NCBI GenBank assembly: GCA_002914805.1
Contig: JXTB01000727.1
Coordinates: forward strand, 80,642-144,641
DNA: 64,000 nt
From: Parasponia andersonii
Taxonomy: Eukaryota; Streptophyta; Magnoliopsida; Rosales; Cannabaceae
Direction of reading: 5' to 3'
The position numbers and the translations under genes are program-made. Positions 25,544 to 36,400 of the stretch are shown in pieces. The notes beneath the pieces were generated by a model. It searched no databases and was not told where the DNA came from. It saw only the letters and a program-made list of their open reading frames with translations. Position 1 is the stretch's first letter. The number at the start of each line of letters is the position of its first letter.

Positions 25544-26620
25544 GAAATATTATTAATTATTATGTTTTTTACCTTATCGAAAATCTAATACAATCCTTAT
25601 CATTATTTTTCAAACACGTTTAGTTTTAATCTTGTAACCATTATCTGCTAATATTTGCAGGGGCTTGTCAACCATGGGACTTAATAGAAAACTTGAAGGC
25701 GATATTGGGGCCTCTCCGAATTGAGAGATCCTTGTGAGTTCATTCTTCTTTGAAGACATATATACTAGTTGTGCTTTCTGGGTGCCTATTACAAATTTGA
25801 CCAGGCCGAATTAGCATAAAACTATCTATTCAGTGAAGTTTCAATGTTATTGCAGGGATTTGTCCTTTAACAAATGCTGATGCTAATGAAGCTTCTATTG
25901 TCTCTTTGCCACTAAAAAATTATAGTTCTGACGCAATATTGTATGTTAGTTCTCTGACCTTGAGCTTGTGATTGTGTTTCAAAAGAATAAAATAAAAGAT
26001 GACAAAGTAAGATGCTTGTTTTATTGTCTTGTTAACTCTTTGCTTTTGTTTTTGAGTAGCTTTTAATTCAAAGGGTTCATGAAAATGTTGATCAGAGGTA
26101 ATGTGATTATCAATGCTACTTTGTTTTGTATTTGAATTTTAAAGATTTTGCTTCATTGATTCTGATGAGAGTTTAATTTGTTGGAAAATTATTTGCAGAG
26201 AGGTGGAGGAATGTGATGATGTGAAACCTAGATCCCAAGATAGAGCTTGAAGACCCACTTGAGAAATAGTGACACAGATGGCAATGTAAGGATTATGAGT
26301 TTCATTAATCCTGATAATGACTGTTTGAGTTCTTTCTGCTTTTATTTAGTGTTTCAAATCCCTTAGCTATTTTCCATAAAGGCTTCTTCTTAATACCCCT
26401 GAGAGCATAAGGTGAGGGGGAAATGGAATTTCGATGGTACCAAACTGTGTTTACAAAGTCAAAAGTTTTTATGTATTAGTATATGTATGTGTGTGTGAAT
26501 ATAACATATATACATAAAATTCAAAACAAATCAATAATTTTTTTTTTCTTCTAAACAATCTTTTATATCAATCACAAACCCGCAATTCAAATTCGAAGTT
26601 TGTGTATTTGAGTGTCTTTA
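25544..26620 (+). other. Possible captured exon pieces
   Basis: Alternation of coding-like patches and intron-like T-rich stretches. A patch after 'atatttgcag' (from 25,660) reads in frame through PWDLIENLKAILGPLRIE and stops at a GTGAGT-like donor near 25,733. Another after 'ttattgcag' (from 25,857) reads CPLTNADANEASIVSLPLKN to about 25,940. Both have acceptor-like upstream ends. I do not recognise the source genes. Together with the glycosyltransferase piece downstream, they fit transposon-captured host fragments. Confidence 0.35.
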
Positions 26621-26625
26621 TGCAG

Positions 26626-26870
26626 GAATACAGGAAAGGATGGGATGTATTGCTGAAGTCATATTTGGAGGTAGTCTATGGTGTTGATGGCGTTGCTTTA
26701 TATTTGCTAACAAATCCATATTACTCTGATGGAAATTTTAGGAATAAGACAGTGGAGTTTGTGGAGAATTCTGATTTAGAAAAACCAGTCACTAGTTGGG
26801 CTCCAGTATATGTCATTGACAGCCACATAGCTGAAACTGATTTTGTTACTGTTCCGTCTTTAGTATTTGT
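26626..26870 (+). pseudogene. Glycosyltransferase (GT1/GT4-like) exon fragment
   Basis: After a splice-acceptor-like 'tttatgcag' (AG at 26,624-26,625) the frame reads EYRKGWDVLLKSYL, then VDGVALYLLTNPY, then DLEKPV-SWAPVYVIDSHIAETD. From memory this matches plant group-1 glycosyltransferases (UDP-glycosyltransferase superfamily type), in the segment just before the nucleotide-sugar-binding part of the C-terminal Rossmann domain. The catalytic continuation (a PSRGEGWGRP-like block) is missing: after about 26,843 the frame runs into unrelated sequence and then another 'ttttcag'. It is therefore a single orphan exon, open but with no gene around it. It lies 0.6 kb from a CACTA 3' end, so gene capture is the simplest explanation. 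No function is expected. Confidence 0.6.
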
Positions 26871-26944
26871 GATTGGATATACTGAGTGTATTTATTTTAC
26901 TTATTTTCAGATGAACCAACCGAGGGCCATAAAAGGCCTGTGAG

Positions 26945-27515
26945 TCAATGGTTACATGTAGTGTTGATACCCATATTGTATTCGCTGGGTATCGGCCTTA
27001 TGGCTTAGTTAGATGATATTTTGTAATTTTCTTTCATTTTTCGTTAATTGATTGATTGTGGACATATTTTTGTATTGAGACCCTATTAACGAGGAAACTC
27101 CATTGACATGTTATATTATTTGAGAAATGATATTTACAATTTCATTTGCGATAATTTTTTTACAACACCTTAAAATATTAAATATCGGCATCATCGAGAA
27201 CATCACAGATTTTTTTGCGGTAATTTTTTACGGCATATTTTAGGTGTCATAAAAGGTATTAATGGCAATATTATAAATATCGTAAATTATTTTGCGGTAA
27301 ATATACAATTGATATTTTTATTTGCCACGATTATTTATCGGCATTTTTAATTATGCAAAAAAGTGTCGTAAGATAATTGCGATATTGACTATTATTGACT
27401 ATTATGACACTTAAAAAAATGCCGCAAAATTTTACCGTAAAAGTTTTTGTGGTATTTTTTTTTATTTTGTGGTATTTTCATTTTGCCGCAAATAAAAGAC
27501 ACTTTTTTAGTAGTG
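26945..27515. mobile_element. CACTA 3' end with subterminal repeats
   Basis: Ends ACTTTTTTAGTAGTG at 27,515, i.e. CACTACTAAAAAAGT on the other strand, a CACTA terminus. The ~400 bp inside it hold many copies of 'ttgcggtaa', 'tgccgcaaa' and inverses. These motifs differ from those at the 21,816 end ('acgtcgc'), so the two ends may belong to different CACTA families. The gene-like fragments at 25.6-26.9 kb lie just inside this end. Confidence 0.6.
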
Positions 27516-27719
27516 TGTGAGATTTGGAGTAGATGAACCTCTCCAACCGAGCGACTAAGGTTGCCGCAATTTGCCGTGCAGCCGCACTATATTTAGCACG
27601 GCATTGTATAAATGGCGTTGATGTGCTTTTTTTTTTTTTTTTTTTCTTTTTCCTTGTTTGTCAAATTTCCAAAAATATTCTTCTTTTAGATGTGTAATTC
27701 CCACAATATCCTTGGACCT

Positions 27720-28500
27720 ATTTAGCGTTTAAAGTGTTTTAATTAATGTAAATAATTTTAGATTAATTGCTTAAGTTAATTGAGACAAAAATTAATTAAT
27801 TTAATAATTTCAACTTGTTGATTAAAAGTCTTACATATTTATAAATAATTAAAACTATGTATATAATACTTAAAAATTAATAAAATAATCAAACACTTAA
27901 TTAAATTTAATAAAACACAACTTTCATTACAACTTAGTAGAAAAAGCATAAAAGTATATAGAGCTAAAAAGAAAAAAAAACATAACATATGTGAAAAAAA
28001 AAATGTGGCTAATACAATATAGAAAATACACCTAAATATATGATTTAGTATGGTGGGAGATCATCTCCGGAACTTCCAAGATTAGTGAAAATTGGCTAAC
28101 AACATTAGAGGTATTTTGAGATCCTTCTCTTTATTGATGTCTTTTTCTTATGATTCTTGACTGCTCACTTCGCATAAATTCACGTAAGTTGTGATCATTT
28201 GTAGAGTCTAAACTAATAACTTATATTTTATTATCTTCATGATATTCAATGGCTGTAAATTTTTTTGACTCATTTCAAGCACGTAAAATTTGAACTTCAT
28301 AATTTTATTGCTATTTGAGTTGGCTTTTCTGATAATTTTAAGGAGTTCTTGATTATCTCGATGTATAGTCTCAATAAATTGTGACACATCTATATCATTT
28401 TTCCTTTTATCTTTAGCTTTCTTCGCTCCAAAAGACCGTTCAGATGAATTACCACTAATTTTCTAGTAAGTTGTATTAAGATCAAGTATAGAAAAATTAA
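27720..28500 (-). mobile_element. PIF/Harbinger ORF1 relic (inverted copy)
   Basis: Reverse complement of 13,490-14,240. On the minus strand it reads FSILDLNTT, SFGAKKAKDKRK and FIETIHRDNQELLKII, the same NAM-associated segment, followed by the conserved 3' untranslated part with 'actaagttgtaatgaaag'. The frame is broken. It is more truncated at the 5' side than the 13.3-kb copy. Confidence 0.6.
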
Positions 28501-29146
28501 TATGAACTTAGTAATTCGGAGGGTTAAATATTGATCAATATTTAATATAATTTTTTATTGTAGTTTTTATATTTCATGTAATTTTTAGAAGTTACTTAAA
28601 TAGAATGTGTTCATGTATAATGAATAGAATATTAGTTCATAATTAAATGTAATTTATAATTTGATAATTTATGTTATATTATTATTTATATAATTTAGCA
28701 ATTAATATAATTATTAATATATTTTAAATTAATATAATTTATATAAGTATATTAGTGAAGTAATGGATTAAATAAAATATCCATAAAAAATTAATTGTTA
28801 AAAATGAGATTTGAGTAAAAGATAGAAAGAACGTTATTTTTGTAATAGAGAATATTTTTTTTGAATAAAAAATAATTTTTTATTATAATATTTATAATAA
28901 TAAATTAGAGATGAAAAAAATTATAAAATTAAGAGTTTTACCTGCTAAAAAATAAAATTTTGGTTGGAGAAGACTAAAAGGAGAGTTTTGGTATAGTGCT
29001 GAGTAGTTGGAATTGTCGGCGGATTGGGGGCTGTGGAAGAGTGATCAGGTCTCACACGCAAATGATTGTGGCGTTTGGTTTGGCATCTACAGATAACAAC
29101 ATTGAACACTTTGAGTATTGCTTCAATTATCCAGCGGACGCCATAG
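28501..29146. other. Upstream region of NLR-1
   Basis: AT-rich up to about 28,940, then more balanced composition. No clear TATA box or core promoter can be assigned. An open frame on the minus strand (28,945-29,211) has no recognisable domain. The NLR-1 reading frame is first closed by TAG at 29,144-29,146. Confidence 0.45.
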
Positions 29147-29257
29147 AAAAAACACAAAAAGTTTCTTGAAGAAAGATGTTTAGATGAGTGGTCTCTTGAA
29201 AAGTCTCGCACAAAAAGAAAACCAATTCGCTTCCTGCGACATATACGAAGTGCTTCT

Positions 29258-32119
29258 TTGGCGTCGAAATTGGCGGAAGCAGTTGTGTCCCAAGCAGTTC
29301 AAAGAATAACCGATCTGCTCTTTCATGAAGCCACTCCCTTGAGCAGCATGAAGGATGATGTGCTGAGTTTGCAGACCGAATTGCGACGGATGCAGTGCTT
29401 CTTGAGAGACGCGGAAAAGAAGCAGGAACAAAATGAGCGGGTGCGGAACTGGGTTGCAGAAGTTCGAGATTTAGCCTGTGAAATTGAGGATGTCATTGAG
29501 GTCTACATTCACAAGTTTCATTTGTCCTATATCAAAGCTTTTCTTCTTCGTAAACTTCGGACCCAAATCAACTCCATCAAAGACAAGAGCAGAAGCCTCC
29601 TTGACAGTACGCAAACTTACCAAATTAAGTTTACTAGTAGCGGTGCTAGAGAAGGGATCAGATCTCTGAGGAGCTTGAGAAGATCGTATCCTGACGACGA
29701 GGAAGACATTGTTATCAGCTTGAAGGATACCACGGTGGCTTTGAAGGCGCAACTGATGACAGAGGAAGATCAGCGCCGCGTTGTTTCTATTGTGGGCATG
29801 GGAGGACTGGGTAAGACCACGCTTGCTAAGAAGGTATATAATGATGTCGATATAAAGAAACATTTTGATTGTTTTGCATGGGTCTTTATATCTCAACAAT
29901 ATTTGCCAAGAGAAGTTTTGTCAGATATCTTAATGCAAGTTGGTTTTCAATCTGATCAAAATGAAAGATCAAATTTGGAGGAAGAGAAATACACCAAGGA
30001 GTCTCTAGAAGAAAGAAAAAGTAAACGGGAGATTTTGAAAGGATTGGAACATCATGAGTTAGTTAATCTGATGAAATTTGAGTTAGAAGATAAGCGCTAT
30101 TTTATTGTTCTTGATGATATTTGGAGCATTGACGCTTGGTATAGCATTCAAAGTGCTTTTCCAAATGGAAAAGTGGGAAGCAAAGTTTTATTTACCACAC
30201 GCGTTGAGACAGTTGCGTTATCTACTAATCCTCATAGCCCTCCAGTCAGGCCTCCACTTTTGACATCTACAGAGAGCTGGACGCTTCTTCAGTGCAAAGT
30301 ATTTCAAAGAGAATACTTTAGCGAGGAAGATTTTCCATCGCAATTTGAAGCAATAGGAAAGGAGATGGTGGAAAAATGTGGAGGACTACCTCTTGCAATT
30401 GTCGTGCTTGGAGGCATATTAAGAACTAAAAGTTCGTTCGATGAATGGGAAAAGTTGCGAAAACATGTAAAATCGCATGTCATTAGTAAACTCCAATTAA
30501 AGCAACAATATCGAGTAGAAGATATCTTGGATTTGAGCTTCCAAGATCTGTCTTATTATTTGAAACCATGCTTTCTTTATTTGGGAAGCTTTCCTGAAGA
30601 TAGCGAAATATCCAAAAGGAAGTTGATTCGACTTTGGATTGCAGAAGGTTTTGTTCCAACCGTGGGAAACGAAGACATGGAAGGGATAACAATGGAAGAT
30701 ATTGCTGAACAATTTTTGGGAGAATTAATTGACCGATGCATGGTTCAAGTGAGCAAAAAGGACCATACAGGAAAAGGTGTCAAAACATGCCGATTGCATG
30801 ACATTATGAGGGACTTTTGTATCTCTAAGGCAAAGAAAGAAAATTTCTTCGAGATGATGCAGCTGCAGGAGATGAACATGATGATACCTAGAGCGGCTTC
30901 GATTCAGTACCCTACTACAGCTCATTCACGCCGAATCGCTATTCACGCCAACCATGGTCTTAAGCGTCGTGCACCTTGCATGGAACAAGTACATCCTCAT
31001 CTCCGTTCTTTTCTATGTCACGGTCTTAATACCGATCAACATATGTCTTTTCTAAGAACTAAAAACTTTACACTGTTGAGAGTCTTGGAACTTGATTTGC
31101 TTGGGAAAGATATTTGTGATGCGCAAAAACTTCCAAGTGAAATTGGTAGTTTAATTCTTTTGAGATACCTAACAGTAAGCGGCATTTGTACTTTAAAATT
31201 GCCTTACTCAATAGGAAGCTTGCAGAATCTGAATACTCTTGATCTCCGAGGTATTCATTATGCTTTCCTCCCTTGGACAATATCGAAGTTGGGGCGTTTG
31301 AGACATTTATTATTCCCTGAAGGGTATTCAACTATCCATGGGACAATCAAAAGAAGTCTTTTCAGAAATTCTACTCTGGTAAACCTTGAGACTTTGAAGG
31401 GCATACTTGCTGAGGATTTGATCAGAGATAATGCAGTCCTGCCACTGACAAATATTCGAAATTTAGAAATAAAGAATTTCCGAAGTGATGAACAAGTCAG
31501 ATTGGTCCTTGAGTCCCTCAGCTCTCAATTAGATCGCCTTCGGTCTTTGAGAATGCAACTCATGACGTACAGCAGCAACTTTGAATTTCCCAGTCTTAAG
31601 TTGCTTTCTGAGTGCCGTGTTCTCTCCAGCCTCAGTTTGACTGGGGAGTTATCACAACTAAATTTTTCGTTTCTGCCAAAAAGCCTCGCCAAGTTGGTCT
31701 TGGAGGAGCAGTTTTCATTAGATAAAGAGAAATTAGCGATTTTGCAAAAGCTGCCCAACTTAAGAATTCTCCAAATAATGGATACCGCAGATACTATAAA
31801 CTACAAATGGTTGTGCTCGGTTGATGGGTTTCCTAAGTTGGAGATTCTTACGCTATGTGATTTACTTGGATTAAAGGAGTGGAAAGTGGAGATAGGTGCA
31901 ATGCCCATTCTCAAAATATTAAACATCCATCGTGTTGGTCTGCGGGAGATTCCTCACGGGCTCAAATATGTCTCCACCCTCCGCGAATTGAATATTAGTT
32001 CGATGCCGAAGAAATTCAGAGACAGGCTTATGGTAAATGAAGACGGACTTGAAGGGAAAGATTTCTATAAGGTACGCCACATTCCCTCCATCACATTCTC
32101 GAAAACGCGTAAAGGATAG
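29258..32119 (+). CDS. CC-NB-ARC-LRR resistance protein (NLR-1), RPP13-like; start codon uncertain
   Basis: Intracellular immune receptor of the CNL class, a nucleotide-switched protein that detects pathogen effectors. Counting from the TTG at 29,258 (953 codons): Rx-type coiled coil 1-130 with an EDVIE variant of EDVID at 77-81; P-loop GMGGLGKTT at 180-188; RNBS-A about 203-212; kinase-2 LDDIW at 285-289; RNBS-B GSKVLFTTR at 307-315; GLPLA at 376-380; RNBS-D CFLYLGSFPED at 438-448; MHD position reads LHD at 513-515; LRRs about 585-930. A charged insert (about 235-270) precedes kinase-2 and is shared with NLR-2. It is a single exon with a normal length for the class. Oddity: no ATG is in frame between the upstream TAG (29,144) and codon 31 (29,348). 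The position aligning with the NLR-2 initiator is ATA (29,243). It may be start-lost, translated from Met-31, or need an upstream exon. Its 3' end is the left edge of duplication copy B. Confidence 0.88.
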   Translation: MASKLAEAVVSQAVQRITDLLFHEATPLSSMKDDVLSLQTELRRMQCFLRDAEKKQEQNERVRNWVAEVRDLACEIEDVIEVYIHKFHLSYIKAFLLRKLRTQINSIKDKSRSLLDSTQTYQIKFTSSGAREGIRSLRSLRRSYPDDEEDIVISLKDTTVALKAQLMTEEDQRRVVSIVGMGGLGKTTLAKKVYNDVDIKKHFDCFAWVFISQQYLPREVLSDILMQVGFQSDQNERSNLEEEKYTKESLEERKSKREILKGLEHHELVNLMKFELEDKRYFIVLDDIWSIDAWYSIQSAFPNGKVGSKVLFTTRVETVALSTNPHSPPVRPPLLTSTESWTLLQCKVFQREYFSEEDFPSQFEAIGKEMVEKCGGLPLAIVVLGGILRTKSSFDEWEKLRKHVKSHVISKLQLKQQYRVEDILDLSFQDLSYYLKPCFLYLGSFPEDSEISKRKLIRLWIAEGFVPTVGNEDMEGITMEDIAEQFLGELIDRCMVQVSKKDHTGKGVKTCRLHDIMRDFCISKAKKENFFEMMQLQEMNMMIPRAASIQYPTTAHSRRIAIHANHGLKRRAPCMEQVHPHLRSFLCHGLNTDQHMSFLRTKNFTLLRVLELDLLGKDICDAQKLPSEIGSLILLRYLTVSGICTLKLPYSIGSLQNLNTLDLRGIHYAFLPWTISKLGRLRHLLFPEGYSTIHGTIKRSLFRNSTLVNLETLKGILAEDLIRDNAVLPLTNIRNLEIKNFRSDEQVRLVLESLSSQLDRLRSLRMQLMTYSSNFEFPSLKLLSECRVLSSLSLTGELSQLNFSFLPKSLAKLVLEEQFSLDKEKLAILQKLPNLRILQIMDTADTINYKWLCSVDGFPKLEILTLCDLLGLKEWKVEIGAMPILKILNIHRVGLREIPHGLKYVSTLRELNISSMPKKFRDRLMVNEDGLEGKDFYKVRHIPSITFSKTRKG

Positions 32120-34216
32120 AGTTGGATCTTCAAGTCATTTCAACTACATTTTTGCATAGTACTCTTCATAAGCTCTATGTACAATAACAGCTTCCTTGAG
32201 GTAGCTGATTATTCATGTCACAGTTTTAAATCCTCACTAATGTTTTTATTGTTCTGTGTACCTAGTTATATAAATTAGTGTATTGTCATATTTATCCTAT
32301 TATGCATTCCTGGACTTGTTATTATTAACATTGGCTTTGTTGGATTAAATACAACGTTAAATTACAATAATACTTTGTTGTACTCATCCATGGTTTGATT
32401 TAGGAATGCAATTATAAGTGCTTCCAATTGCATGTTCTAGCTTTATTAAGGGCTTCAACTCTCTAGTTAATCTGGGCGCTAACTTCATTGATTTGTTCTA
32501 CTAAATTGGACCCTTATCATGTAGGAATAGTTTTGATTATAGTATTAAGACCATCATGTACTTAATTGCCGTTTACACTAGAGAAAATCGATATTACTAA
32601 ATAAAAACGCAATCATAAGAATTGATACTCTGCTTTTGGTCCTCTGTTTTACATTACAAATCTAGAAGGAAATTCTCTTTTAGTGTATTCCTATTAAGTA
32701 CTTATTTTCCTCGAGTTCCAGATATCCCTCATATTCTTGTACGTCAGTCTAGTAAGTATGAATAGATTTCATAGTAGTCTGTACCCCTAATATTTTATTA
32801 ATTTGTTTGTGCACACTAGCAATTTTAAGAGAGAGTAGACATTCAATTTACTTTTCCTTTTCTTTTTCAATCTCCTAATTTTCTCTCGTTTATTCCTGTG
32901 GAATATGTTCTTAAAAAAAAGAAGACAGAGAAACACAACAAAGTGCAAAAAGAATATCAATAGAGAACTCTGTTAGTATTATTTTTAAATAACATCGTGT
33001 GTCTACCACGTAGAAGATTGAAATACGACGAAGTGCATCCCCACCACTAACTAGCACTATTTTTATGTTATCTAATTACATGGAGCGTTACTAGGAGAAT
33101 AAGTTATTAGGAACTCGAAAATTAACCTCCAAACTTCACTTCGTGTAATTACAAAGTGGACAGTTACTTTTTATGTTTATCGGTTTAGGATTTAGATCAC
33201 TTCCCCTGGAAATGGTGAAAATGCATGCTAATCTATTATGCCGAGACAGCTTCATGGCAAAAGACAAAAGCAAAACAGCCAACATTATGCCAAAGCATCC
33301 TTAAAATTGCGCGTGCCTATTCCACATCCAAATCAATGGATAATGTTGCCTTATGTTGCTTTTTATCTAAAAAAAGGGGGAAAAAAAATTACAAAATCAA
33401 CATTGGAAATGTAGAAGTGCGCATTAAATATAGATCCGCCTCTTTCTTCTTCATAGTAAGTTGATCGTGATTGATATTCATTATTGAGTTACATATAATC
33501 ATATTTTATTTTTATGATCAGTTTTGATTATATGGATATTCAAACTTTCTCATAATGTGGCAGTTAGAGCTCTATTAATATTTACCAATTTTAGGAAATA
33601 TATGTGGCATTTTCCTAAAACTAATACATTCATTGTATAATAAGCAAGTATCCATATAATTAAAACTAAGTTTTGGTCTGCAGTTCAAATTGCAACGATC
33701 CATGGATACATAAGTGGTATATAAACATATATATCAAATATTTTGCTATAACATGCGACAAAAAAAATATTTATTTAAATTAAGCTCAAAATTTAGTCAT
33801 ATTTCTATATGGCTCATCGATACACAAGTGGTATATAAGCTCAATTATTATATAAGATAAGTCCCTACAAAAATACACAAACAGTTTGTGCATCCTTAAC
33901 TCGCTTGCTGCAATATACACACAAACTAATCGTAAGGAAAGTGCAGTTTTTTTTTTTTTCTGCGTCGAAATGTAACAAAAAACATGCGGGGTACGTGATA
34001 TTCATTATTGAGTTAAATAGTCGAATCAACTTACAGGAAAAAAAAAAAACATAAAACAAAAGAGAGACATAAGATAACAGTTTTTGAATTCATTCGTTAC
34101 TGTCATGAAATAGTTTTAGAAGGTCTTTCTTTTTTTTTTTTTTTTTAAGGGGAAAGTACTTTTAGAAGTTATGTTCCAAAGAGATATTTTAATATATTTA
34201 AAAACAAAGAAGAGAA
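32120..34216. other. NLR-1 3' flank, copy B, no gene
   Basis: Non-coding. Almost identical to 16,999-18,300 at first and more diverged after about 33,450. It contains the 3' untranslated region of NLR-1 but no unambiguous poly(A) signal stands out. The open frame at 33,225-33,464 parallels the one in copy A and has no known similarity. Confidence 0.6.
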
Positions 34217-35327
34217 AATATCACCTAAGGTCCCCAACTTTTCCTCGATGTGTCACTTAAGTCCACATTCTTTTTTTTCGTAGCATTCAACTCCCCAATC
34301 TTTCGTTTTTTTAACACGTTGGTCCTTCTTACTCATTTCTGTCCAAATGCTCTGTTAATTATCACGTCTCCAATGACACAACCTGGAATTTAAGAAAGAA
34401 AGAAAAAAAAAAAAGAAAAAAAGGAAAAAGAAAAAAAACAAAGCAGTAGCTATGAGGTCGTCTTCTTCGTTCAAATTGGAGGGAATAAGAGCTCAAAACT
34501 TTCTTCACAATAAGTAAAGGAGAAAATGTTTCTAAGATGAACACTTCCAAAGCTATCAAGTCTTTCTCGTGAATCCTCTAAATTTGTTAATCTTATCCTT
34601 ATAAAAGATACCACAAACAGACAATGGAGTAAAAGATCTGAACCTGAGAAATAGATGTAAACACCAAAGGTTATTATACACGGTCATGATTTTATAATAT
34701 TATACGTTCAAGTTTCAACCAATTAAATGATGAGGAATGAAACCACAAGGCTCATGAATATGGTAATAATTTAGTGTTTACGCAAATTTCAATCGTCTTT
34801 TATTTCAATCTAAATAAGAAAAAATAGAATTCCTTGAAATGTTTTGTTTCTTTGCCTCCAAAAATCTAAATTCCAAACGGAGCTTTAGTTCTTTACTATT
34901 GGGTAACGACAATTATAGATCCATGATTCGACGAAAGTAATTGTGAAGATAGTGAAAAATTTGGCAAACAAGCACGACACTTCGGATTGAGTCCTCGAAT
35001 TGTTTTACCTTCCCCATTGGCATTCCCTCCAGCAACCTTAAAGTAGGTGCATGAATTGTTGCGACTAAGCTGAGAGTTAGATGGTGAAGGAGCTGAGGTG
35101 AAGAGAGGTTTCCATGGGATTGAGCATTTGAACGTGCTGGACATAACTCCAGATTTTTCCCCAATTTGAAGGAAGAAGACGATCTCTCACAGGGCATTTG
35201 GACAGAAAGAAGTAAAAAGACCAACGTGATATAAAAACAAAAGATTGGAGAGTTGAACGTTACGAAAAAAAGAATGAGGACTTAAGTGACACATCAGAAA
35301 AGATTGGGGATCCTAGGTGATATTTTC
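34217..35327. mobile_element. MULE-like element with long TIRs, copy B
   Basis: 1.1 kb with terminal inverted repeats of about 110 bp: left from 34,217 (gaaaatatcacctaaggtcc), right ending 35,327 as its inverse (ggatcctaggtgatattttc). Weaker pairing extends inwards to 'tttctgtccaaatgc' and 'cgtcttcttc-ttcaaattgg', giving perhaps 150-230 bp of imperfect TIR. The interior lacks ~350 bp present in copy A. No transposase. An open frame (34,913-35,224, -) parallels that of copy A. Confidence 0.65.
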
Positions 35328-35965
35328 CGAAATTAAAAAAAAAAAGAAACTCACTGAAAGATAAAATGACTATTTGGTAGCATTAGTGTTGAGGGACAAA
35401 AGATGCATTTAAATACAAAATAATAAATGAGAGATCAAATTAATATTGATGGGGCAACATACATGGGCAAATTGAAATGACTAGCTACTCATGAAACAGG
35501 AAAATAAGCTTATTGTTGTTTTCCAAATTTGTGCAGAGTTTTAGAGTTATATCATGAAATAAATTTCCAAATATTTTCTACCACGTTTGGACCCTGAATT
35601 TATTATCAAAGGGTCTTAGTTTTTCTAACTAATTAAAAATCAAACAGTATGTCTTTTTTTTTTTTTTTTTTTTTGCATATTTTTGTTAGTTAAAATGTAT
35701 AAGTATAAATTGTGCTTACACATTCCAATAAAAATTCACACGGTCACAAATAATATAGATTTAAGAATTAGAATGTCGAACCCATGACGATTTATTATTA
35801 AGTATTAAAATTAGTCAATCCTAACTTTATATAAACAACAAAATTATAGATTTTAGAGATAAAAAATAAAGAAAACTAAACTATCATCATGTAAATGAAT
35901 AAAAGACAAATCAATAAAAAAAATATCTAGGTTTACTAGTTTCCCAACCATTCTTTTGTAATGTT
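35328..35965. other. Duplicated intergenic DNA, copy B
   Basis: Aligns with 20,625-21,235. It includes a T-run near 35,655. Nothing coding. Confidence 0.55.
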
Positions 35966-35967
35966 AT

Positions 35968-36400
35968 ATCCGCTACAAAGAATAAGACTTTCATCAACAC
36001 ATTGAAGCGTCAACGAAAGTCTTGAAAATGTGTCGATGAAAGTTTTTTGACTTTTGTCACTATCGGTGGCCATCGTCGGTAAAAAACTATAGCTAAAAGC
36101 AAGTTACTGATGAAAAATAACATGCGTTGATAAAAGTCACTTTTGCAGATGTGTCACTAGCTTTTATCGCAATATTAGTTGTATCGACAAAAGTCCTATG
36201 TAGGCGAAAGGGTGATCAAATTTAAAGCTTGGCCAATCATTTGCCAACGTAGAATATTTATTGGCAAATATTAGAATTTTGCCGATGAGTATTTTTCACG
36301 TTAAAAAGCTTTTAAAACTTTAAAACAAAAACTTTCACCGATGCTAAAAATACTTTGGCAAAAGACTTTTCTTTTTTAATTAACTCTTTTCTGATGATAT
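35968..36400. mobile_element. CACTA-type subterminal region, copy B
   Basis: Partner of 21,240-21,660. Near its left edge is CGCTACAAAGAATAAGAC, one or two changes from a CACTACAA-type terminus, followed by repeated 'gacttt(t/c)gtc' and 'ttgccgatgag'-like motifs. No coding content. Confidence 0.45.

Noticed and set aside
21816-27515. One complete CACTA element from 21,816 to 27,515
   Set aside because: Subterminal motifs at the two ends differ and flanking trinucleotides do not match, so two different elements are more likely.
29471-31758. Minus-strand frames of 66-142 codons
   Set aside because: Antisense shadows of NLR-1.
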